The position numbers and the translations under genes are program-made. The notes under the pieces are model-generated. The model saw only the letters and a program-made list of their open reading frames with translations, made no database searches and was not told the DNA's origin. Of a stretch of 6,457 nucleotides of DNA, positions 1 to 6,457 are shown in pieces (position 1 is the stretch's first letter; the number at the start of each line of letters is the position of its first letter). Origin of the DNA: Chromatiaceae bacterium (GTDB lineage Bacteria; Pseudomonadota; Gammaproteobacteria; Chromatiales; Chromatiaceae); contig JAFGTZ010000229.1 of the NCBI GenBank assembly GCA_016938795.1, forward strand, positions 1 to 6,457. The letters are read 5' to 3'.

Positions 1-879
1 CAGCGGCCAGGTCAGGAGCACCAGCCCCAGATAGAGCCGCCCCAGGGCCGCGCCGCGCCGATCAACAAAGTCACCACCAACGCGATCGAAGGTAGCATCC
101 AGCCAGTCGCGCGCCTCCTCCAGTCCCTCGGCGCCATAGAGCACGCCGATATGCTCCACCCCCTCGGCCAGCACCAGACGCCGACCGTCGCCCGCGCCCG
201 GATCGCCCAGGGTCTCGCCCGCCTCGATGCGCTCCACGCCACTCGCCTTGGCGAGGAGCGCGCGGCCTTGATCATGCAGCATGGCCGGCTCCAGGGCGCC
301 GTAGATGATGAGCAGATTGGCGAGCCCCGCGATCGGGGCCTGCTCGCCAAGATAGGGCGAGACCAGCACGGTGGCCGCCACCGGATGCGCGCCCGAGGCG
401 GCATAGCGCACCAGCACATCGCCTGCCATGGAGTGCCCGAGCAGGGCCAGACGGCCATCGCTGCCGCGCTCGGCAAGCCCGGTTTCGATGGCCGGGACCA
501 GGGCGCTCATGAGGGCCTTCAGGCGGGCCTCTTCATCCTCCAGCGTGGCGACGAAGGGCGCGCGGTTGCGCCCATGGCCCGGAAAGTCGAAGGTCACCAC
601 CCGGTAGCCGTTGCGCGCCAGGGTCAGGGCATAGGGCTGCATGAACTGACGTGAGCCCGCAAAGCCATGGGCAATGACCACCAGGGGCGAGGGCTCGGCC
701 CCGCGCGGACTGTAGAGGGTGAGCGGCACCCCTTGCACACGGGTTTCGACCACCTCCAGTCCGCGCGAGGCCGCCAGCAGCGGAATCAGGCCAGAAACAC
801 TCAGCGCCAACGCCAGCGCGGCGACGGCCAGACGCCACCAACAGAGACCTCGACAGCGGGACAGCAGGGATGAAGACAT
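1..879 (-). CDS. Membrane-anchored alpha/beta hydrolase (3' end outside window)
   Basis: The frame is open from an ATG at 879 to the left edge: 293 codons, no stop. An in-frame TGA at 913-915 limits the start to this ATG or a TTG at 889-891; neither has a clear ribosome binding site. Residues 16-37 form a hydrophobic segment after a basic N-terminus, either a signal anchor or a signal peptide. The hydrolase fold then follows in order: oxyanion-hole motif HGFAGS (71-76), FDFPGHGRN (98-105), nucleophile elbow GHSMAG with Ser150, and a candidate catalytic His243 in VEHIG. Where the family usually has Asp after the late strand (GxxD) this protein has GALE, so Glu197 may be the acid. From residue 281 a new hydrophobic stretch begins and is cut by the edge, suggesting C-terminal membrane segments. 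The substrate is unknown; esterase, lipase or peptidase activity are all possible. Fold assignment is firm, the function is not. Confidence 0.85.
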   Translation of the reverse strand, partial: MSSSLLSRCRGLCWWRLAVAALALALSVSGLIPLLAASRGLEVVETRVQGVPLTLYSPRGAEPSPLVVIAHGFAGSRQFMQPYALTLARNGYRVVTFDFPGHGRNRAPFVATLEDEEARLKALMSALVPAIETGLAERGSDGRLALLGHSMAGDVLVRYAASGAHPVAATVLVSPYLGEQAPIAGLANLLIIYGALEPAMLHDQGRALLAKASGVERIEAGETLGDPGAGDGRRLVLAEGVEHIGVLYGAEGLEEARDWLDATFDRVGGDFVDRRGAALGRLYLGLVLLTWPL

Positions 880-1105
880 GGCGGTTTGCAAAAACTGGTG
901 AAGGATGAAAGTTCAGTGTGCAAAGATCGGAGCGGCACGCAACGGCTTCAAGTGATGAGTCGCACAGCGCGGCCATCCGCTTTCGCGCTAAACTGATTTC
1001 GATCCGAGACCCGGGGCATTGCCAAAGCGTCGCGCTGAACCATTCAGGCGCCTTGGGAATCACAGTCATCCATCCACTGGAACAACCGCGAGGTTTATCC
1101 TTCAC
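880..1105. other. Divergent intergenic region between hydrolase and Trm112-like gene
   Basis: This 226-bp stretch must hold the promoters of both flanking genes if they are transcribed from here. I find no well-matched sigma70 promoter. A TTGCCA at 1019-1024 resembles a -35 box for the rightward gene but lacks a good -10 at 16-18 bp. A TAAACT at 989-994 resembles a -10 but has no -35 partner. Short frames in this interval lack family resemblance and plausible start signals. No terminator, repeat or RNA gene is visible. Confidence 0.5.
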
Positions 1106-1309
1106 ATGCTCGACTCGAAACTGCTCGACATCCTGGTCTGCCCTGTCACCAAGGGACCGCTGATCTTCGATCGCGACCGCGCCGAACTCATCTCGGTTGC
1201 TGCGCGCCTTGCCTATCCCATCCGCGACGACATCCCGGTCATGCTCGAAGAAGAGGCGCGCACCCTCTCGACCGAGGAAGTCGAGCGCTACCGCGAAACG
1301 CGCGCCTGA
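1106..1309 (+). CDS. Trm112-like protein (YcaR/UPF0434 family)
   Basis: The 67-residue product starts MLDSKLLDILVCP and continues with AYPIRDDIPVMLEEEAR, the two signature blocks of the Trm112/YcaR family, at normal family length. Eukaryotic and archaeal Trm112 bind and activate methyltransferases; the bacterial role is less defined. The ATG at 1106 is chosen because the conserved N-terminus begins there; a GAGG at 1090-1093 lies 12 bp upstream. An in-frame TTG at 1019 would add 29 unconserved residues. Only Cys12 remains of the zinc-binding cysteines: E. coli YcaR has CPVC and a later ICK, whereas here they read CPVT and ISV. Zinc binding is therefore unlikely, a variant I recall in other proteobacterial members. 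It is followed after 5 bp by the Slp-like gene, so the two are probably cotranscribed. Confidence 0.92.
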   Translation: MLDSKLLDILVCPVTKGPLIFDRDRAELISVAARLAYPIRDDIPVMLEEEARTLSTEEVERYRETRA

Positions 1310-1314
1310 TCGCC

Positions 1315-1857
1315 GTGCGCCGCGCTCAGCTCTCTTGCCTGCTGCTCGGCGCCGCCCTGCTCGGGGGCTGCGCGAGCCTGCCGTCCGACGACTGCCTCAG
1401 CATCGCGGGCGACCCCAGGCAGACGCCGGTGCGGGTGGCCACCACCCGGCTTGGCTTCGACGAAATCACCACCTGGGGCGGCATCCTGCTCAACAGCTTT
1501 CCCGATGCACAGGGCTGCACCCTTCAGGCGCTCTCCTTTCCGCTCGACGCCTGCGGGCGCCCCCAGCTCGATCAGCCGCGTCAGGGCTGCTTTCGCATCC
1601 GGCTGCGCGCCGATGAGCCCTTCGGCGACTGCGCGACCCTGGCCCATGGCAGCCTGCTGACCGTCACCGGGCGCATCGGCCCCTCCGACCCGCCGCACAA
1701 GCTGCCCCAGCTCACTGAGGCGGTGGTGTATGCCTGGCCGGGAAGCTCGTTGAGCAGTCGCCCTCCCCTTGCTCATCCGCAGCTGCGCCCCGGTGTCACC
1801 CTTGGCATCGGCAGCAGCGGCGTCCGGGTCGGCGGCGGACTCGGCATCGGTTTCTGA
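1315..1857 (+). CDS. Slp-family outer-membrane lipoprotein
   Basis: The 180-residue product has a lipoprotein signal: basic MRRAQ, a hydrophobic core, and lipobox LGGC with Cys19. The +2 residue is Ala, which favours the outer membrane. The body matches the plan of E. coli Slp: WGGILL at 54-59, ALSFPLDACGRPQ at 72-84, a strand FRIRL, then LLTVTGRIG at 114-122 and VVYAWP at 137-142. Slp is a starvation- or stationary-phase-induced lipoprotein in E. coli; its molecular role is unclear. Two features are unusual: five more cysteines in the mature part (27, 68, 80, 92, 106) and a glycine-rich tail from about 160 to the terminal Phe180 with alternating Gly and hydrophobic residues. The start is GTG with no strong ribosome binding site, so translation may be coupled to the Trm112-like gene that ends 5 bp earlier. 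Its stop is 31 bp from that of the convergent radical SAM gene; no terminator hairpin is visible between them. Confidence 0.82.
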   Translation: MRRAQLSCLLLGAALLGGCASLPSDDCLSIAGDPRQTPVRVATTRLGFDEITTWGGILLNSFPDAQGCTLQALSFPLDACGRPQLDQPRQGCFRIRLRADEPFGDCATLAHGSLLTVTGRIGPSDPPHKLPQLTEAVVYAWPGSSLSSRPPLAHPQLRPGVTLGIGSSGVRVGGGLGIGF

Positions 1858-1888
1858 ATTCAACCAGCCGCATCAAGCTCGGCACACC

Positions 1889-4021
<2,133 letters not shown>

Positions 4022-4192
4022 GCTGACAACCTACGGACGGCGGAAAAGACTCAGACTGCATTCTAGTCTCATCGCTGGACCCTGCCCCCGCAATGATTGA
4101 GAATGTACGGCTTAGTGTCGCGCGCGCTATTTGTTTGTGCGTGATGCATTGGGTACGCCTGGCGACTTGGTTCTGAGTGGAGAAGAGACAAC
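4022..4192. promoter_or_regulatory. Divergent ygiQ / pomA intergenic region
   Basis: This 171-bp interval is less GC-rich than its surroundings and should contain the start signals for ygiQ leftward and the stator operon rightward. On the minus strand TAGAAT (complement of 4060-4065) resembles a -10 box for ygiQ, but no good -35 sits at the right distance. On the plus strand TTGAGA (4097-4102) resembles a -35 box without a matching -10. I looked for a flagellar sigma28 promoter and a sigma54 GG-N10-GC pair and found neither. The assignment as a regulatory region rests on gene orientation rather than on a recognised motif. Confidence 0.4.
4179..4187 (+). promoter_or_regulatory. Ribosome binding site of pomA
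   Basis: The purine run GGAGAAGAG lies 5 bp before the GTG at 4193. Together with the family-typical N-terminus MDLATLLGLIG it fixes the GTG as the start; the next in-frame ATG would remove most of the first membrane segment. Confidence 0.8.
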
Positions 4193-4957
4193 GTGGATCT
4201 CGCAACCTTACTGGGCTTGATCGGCGCTATGGGCACGATCATCGGCGCCATCGCGCTGGGCGGCGATATAACCATTTTCATCAATATTCCGTCCATCGCC
4301 ATCGTGGTTGTCGGCACCGGTTTTGCGCTCTTGTTTCGCGCCACCATGGGCCAGTTCATCGGCAGCTTCAAGGTGGCCATGGGGGCCTTTTTCGCCAAGA
4401 ACACACCGCCCCAGGCGCTCATCGAAGAGGCCGTGGAGCTGGCCAATGTGGCGCGACGCGAGGGCATTCTGGCGCTTGAAGGACGCGAGATTTCGCACCC
4501 CTTTCTACAGCTCGGCATCAGCATGTGCATCGACGGCCATCCGCCCGAGGTGGTTCAAAAGGTGCTGAGCAAGGACATCAACCTAACCATTCAGCGACAG
4601 GAGAGCGGCTACAGCCTGTTCAAGGCGGCGGGCGATGTCGCGCCGGCCATGGGCATGATCGGCACCCTGATCGGCCTGGTGCAGATGCTCTCCAACATGT
4701 CCGACCCCAAGGCCATCGGTCCAGCCATGGCCGTGGCGCTGCTGACCACGCTCTATGGCGCTGTCATCGCCAACGCCTTCGCCATTCCCATCGCCGAGAA
4801 GCTAAAACTGCGCAGCATCGAGGAAAAGCTCAACAAATCGCTCATCCTCGAATCCATCTCCGGCATTCAGGAAGGCGTCAACCCGCGCGTACTGGAACAG
4901 ATGCTCATGACCTATTTGCCCGAAAACCAGCGCCAGAGCGGCAAGAGTGGCGAATAA
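4193..4957 (+). CDS. pomA: Flagellar motor stator protein PomA (sodium-type MotA)
   Basis: This is the 254-residue A subunit of the flagellar stator, an inner-membrane protein that forms the ion channel with PomB and pushes on FliG. The start MDLATLLGLIG is the PomA N-terminus. Membrane segments lie near 3-21, 29-48, 150-167 and 176-199, with the cytoplasmic domain between the second and third. Residue numbering matches Vibrio PomA exactly at key places: Arg88 and Arg89 (Arg/Lys in Vibrio) and Glu96 in the rotor-facing loop; Asp148, Thr158, Asp171, Pro172, Thr185 and Thr186 in and around segments 3 and 4. The blocks GDVAPAMGMIGTLIGLV and DPKAIGPAMAVALLTTLYGA are diagnostic. The threonines are associated with sodium coupling in Vibrio, so sodium use is inferred here. 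It begins with GTG and is first in a tight cluster with pomB (36-bp gap) and a PilZ gene. A proton-type MotA is the alternative but fits less well. Confidence 0.96.
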   Translation: MDLATLLGLIGAMGTIIGAIALGGDITIFINIPSIAIVVVGTGFALLFRATMGQFIGSFKVAMGAFFAKNTPPQALIEEAVELANVARREGILALEGREISHPFLQLGISMCIDGHPPEVVQKVLSKDINLTIQRQESGYSLFKAAGDVAPAMGMIGTLIGLVQMLSNMSDPKAIGPAMAVALLTTLYGAVIANAFAIPIAEKLKLRSIEEKLNKSLILESISGIQEGVNPRVLEQMLMTYLPENQRQSGKSGE

Positions 4958-4965
4958 GGCTGACA

Positions 4966-4987
4966 GCGCGCCTAGGCCGCGCGGGAG
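4966..4987 (+). promoter_or_regulatory. GC hairpin abutting the pomB ribosome binding site
   Basis: In the 36-bp pomA-pomB gap, GCGCG (4966-4970) can pair with CGCGC (4978-4982) around a 7-nt loop CCTAGGC. The ribosome binding site GGGAG (4983-4987) follows with no gap and sits 6 bp from the pomB ATG. The stem is short but all G-C. It is not followed by a T run, so it is not a usual intrinsic terminator; an effect on pomB translation or mRNA stability is possible. Confidence 0.45.
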
Positions 4988-4993
4988 ACCCTG

Positions 4994-5866
4994 ATGGACG
5001 AAGACAACGAATGCCCCGAGTGCGAGGGCGGCCTGCCCGGCTGGCTCGCCACCTTTGCCGATCTGATGTCGCTCCTGCTGGTGTTCTTTGTGCTGCTGCT
5101 GTCGTTCTCTGAAATCGACGTGCAGAAGTACAAACAGCTCGCCGGTTCGCTCAAGGCCGCCTTTGGTGTGCAGCGCGATGTCGAGGAGGCCACCGAGATT
5201 CCCAAGGGCACCAGTATCATCGCCCAGGAATTCTCTCCCGGCACGCCCCAGCCCACCATTGTCAATCAAGTCCGCCAGCAGACCACTGACACGCCCAAAC
5301 AGCACCTGCTCATCCCCGATCCAGCCGTGGCCGACGCACGCAAAAAGGCCAAGGAGCTGGAAGAGAAGCTGAAAGACCAGATCAAGGAGGGTCTGCTTGA
5401 GGTGAAAACCATCGACGATCAGGTAGTCATCCGCATTCTCGACAAGGGTTCCTTTCCCTCGGCCTCGGCGCGCGTCGGCCCCGGATTTCGCGAAACCCTG
5501 ATCGAGATTGCCGAGGCGCTGAACAAGCTCGAAGGCCCCATCATTGTCGCCGGGCACACTGACGATATCCCCATCCAGACCCTGGAGTTTCCCTCCAACT
5601 GGGTGCTCTCGGCGGCGCGCGCGGCAGCGGTGGCGCACACCATGACCATGGATGACATCATCTCGCCCGAGCGCATTGAGATTCGCGCCCATGCCGACAA
5701 CCGCCCGATTGACAGCAACGAAACCGCTGATGGGCGCGCCAAGAATCGGCGGGTGGAAATCATCGTGCTTGGCGAGCGCAGCTCGCAGTTCCTGATCGAG
5801 ATGGATGCGCCCAACGCATCGCCCGGGGGCGCCTCAAGCGACAATTCAACGATCATCGTCCAATAA
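4994..5866 (+). CDS. pomB: Flagellar motor stator protein PomB (MotB family)
   Basis: This 290-residue B subunit of the stator follows pomA. A short cytoplasmic N-terminus leads to the single membrane helix, about residues 17-38, with the ion-binding aspartate Asp23 in FADLMSLL, equivalent to Vibrio Asp24. IDVQKYKQLAGSLKAAFGVQ (41-60) is the plug region that keeps unassembled stators closed, and IPKGTSIIAQEF (69-80) matches Vibrio PomB almost exactly. A charged, probably helical linker (112-136) precedes an OmpA-like peptidoglycan-binding domain (about 137-258) with GHTDDIP (187-193), SNWVLSAARA (201-210) and NRRVEI (251-256). A Ser/Asn/Gly-rich tail follows. Cys7 and Cys10 form a CxxC in the cytoplasmic tip. 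The product is somewhat shorter than Vibrio PomB because the linker is compact. The start ATG has GGGAG 6 bp upstream. Confidence 0.96.
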   Translation: MDEDNECPECEGGLPGWLATFADLMSLLLVFFVLLLSFSEIDVQKYKQLAGSLKAAFGVQRDVEEATEIPKGTSIIAQEFSPGTPQPTIVNQVRQQTTDTPKQHLLIPDPAVADARKKAKELEEKLKDQIKEGLLEVKTIDDQVVIRILDKGSFPSASARVGPGFRETLIEIAEALNKLEGPIIVAGHTDDIPIQTLEFPSNWVLSAARAAAVAHTMTMDDIISPERIEIRAHADNRPIDSNETADGRAKNRRVEIIVLGERSSQFLIEMDAPNASPGGASSDNSTIIVQ

Positions 5867-5873
5867 GGGGGGG
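5865..5873 (+). promoter_or_regulatory. Ribosome binding site of the PilZ gene inside a G7 tract
   Basis: AAGGGGGGG overlaps the last two bases of the pomB TAA stop and ends 3 bp before the ATG at 5877. The seven-G run is both the ribosome binding site and most of the 10-bp gap, so it fixes the start and implies translation closely linked to pomB. Confidence 0.7.
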
Positions 5874-5876
5874 CGC

Positions 5877-6457
5877 ATGAGTCAAACCCAGACACCGGAT
5901 CAGGAGCGCCGGCGCTATTTTCGCATTGATGACGAGGTCGCTCTGACCCTCAAGCCCGTCCCTGCCGAGGAAGAAGCGCGGGCCGTGGAGCGGTTTCAGG
6001 ATGCCAGCCAGCATTTCGGGCTGCTGAACGATCTGCGCGCCGTGCGCACCGAACATCTGCCCCTGCGCCGCCAGCTCCAGCACCGCCATGGCGCCATGAT
6101 GTCCTATATCGGCGTGCTCGAGCGCCAGCTCGAACTACTCGCCATGGCGCTCGACGCCCATTGGAATGGCCCCCAACTCCCCAATGCCCTGGTCAACCTG
6201 AGCGCTCAGGGGTTGCGCTGCAACAGCGAGCTTGCCTTGACGCCAGGGGATCTGGTGGAAATCTGGCTGATGCTCTTCCCCGAACACAGCCGCATCTATG
6301 CGCTGGGACGGGTGGTCTCGGTTGAAGAAACCGGGGAAAACGGCGATGGCATCGCCATCGACTTCGCCCATCTGCGCGAAGCCGATCAGGAGGCCATTGC
6401 TCAGCATGTGCATCAACTGCAAATCCAACGCCTGCGCGCCGAAAACGATTACGAGAA
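5877..6457 (+). CDS. PilZ-domain protein, probable cyclic-di-GMP receptor (3' end outside window)
   Basis: The frame is open for 193 codons to the right edge. Residues 11-18, RRRYFRID, contain the RxxxR half of the PilZ ligand motif (Arg12 and Arg16), and 107-112, NLSAQG, contain the D/NxSxxG half. Strand-like GDLVEIWLML, IYALGRVVSVEE and GIAIDFAHL then complete the PilZ barrel. These two motifs bind cyclic di-GMP in characterised PilZ proteins. Normally they are separated by roughly 25-35 residues; here residues about 28-103 form an insert rich in Glu, Arg, Gln and Leu that looks helical. The xanthomonad protein XC6012 is a PilZ protein with long central helices that make it a tetramer, and may be the closest model. 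A second helical stretch (about 168-193) is cut by the edge. The gene starts 10 bp after pomB and is probably cotranscribed with the stator genes, suggesting a role in motor control; that role is inference from position. Confidence 0.85.
   Translation, partial: MSQTQTPDQERRRYFRIDDEVALTLKPVPAEEEARAVERFQDASQHFGLLNDLRAVRTEHLPLRRQLQHRHGAMMSYIGVLERQLELLAMALDAHWNGPQLPNALVNLSAQGLRCNSELALTPGDLVEIWLMLFPEHSRIYALGRVVSVEETGENGDGIAIDFAHLREADQEAIAQHVHQLQIQRLRAENDYE

Noticed and set aside
12..1105. Several frames over the hydrolase region, including minus-strand 12-476 and 533-1105 and plus-strand 151-654
   Set aside because: They are shadows of the minus-strand frame ending at 879, which alone shows a continuous fold with HGFAGS and GHSMAG.
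1197..1863. Plus-strand 1197-1616 and minus-strand 1288-1863 frames
   Set aside because: They overlap the Trm112-like and Slp-like genes in other frames and their translations show no family resemblance.
1858..1888. Bidirectional terminator between the convergent slp and ygiQ genes
   Set aside because: The 31-bp gap has no inverted repeat of useful length and no T or A run.
4047..4070. Possible hairpin AGACT / AGTCT upstream of ygiQ
   Set aside because: Only 5 bp pair, without a T run, and two alternative left arms compete; too weak to call an operator or terminator.
4151..4176. Possible sigma54 promoter before pomA (TGG-rich stretch)
   Set aside because: No GG and GC pair occurs at the required 10-bp spacing, and it would lie almost on the ribosome site.
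4069..5895. Minus-strand frames opposite pomA and pomB (4069-4530, 4802-5692, 5419-5895)
   Set aside because: The plus-strand genes here are unmistakable; the antisense translations have no motif.

Overview
The window is GC-rich (about 60-65% by eye) and tightly packed, with no RNA gene, mobile element or CRISPR array that I can see. Gene content points to a flagellated gammaproteobacterium: a YgiQ-type radical SAM protein very close to the E. coli one in its motifs, a sodium-type PomA/PomB stator, a short Trm112-like protein and a Slp-type outer-membrane lipoprotein. A member of the Chromatiales or a related GC-rich order is plausible, but the sequence alone does not settle it.

Layout. On the minus strand, running off the left edge, is a membrane-anchored alpha/beta hydrolase (up to 879). 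A 226-bp divergent intergenic region follows. Then come two plus-strand genes 5 bp apart: a Trm112-like protein (1106-1309) and a Slp-family lipoprotein (1315-1857). They converge on a long minus-strand ygiQ-like radical SAM gene (1889-4021). A 171-bp divergent region (4022-4192) separates ygiQ from a plus-strand cluster: pomA (4193-4957), pomB (4994-5866) and a PilZ-domain gene (5877 to beyond the right edge).

The most coherent functional unit is the right-hand cluster. PomA and PomB form the ion-conducting stator of the flagellar motor. PomA keeps, at identical numbering, the threonines and charged residues studied in Vibrio PomA, so sodium coupling is likely. The PilZ gene lies 10 bp downstream and carries both parts of the canonical cyclic-di-GMP motif, but about 85 residues with a helical look are inserted between them. 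A stator operon with a built-in second-messenger receptor is the main point of interest. The remaining genes are conserved housekeeping or envelope genes; I see no clearly undescribed system.
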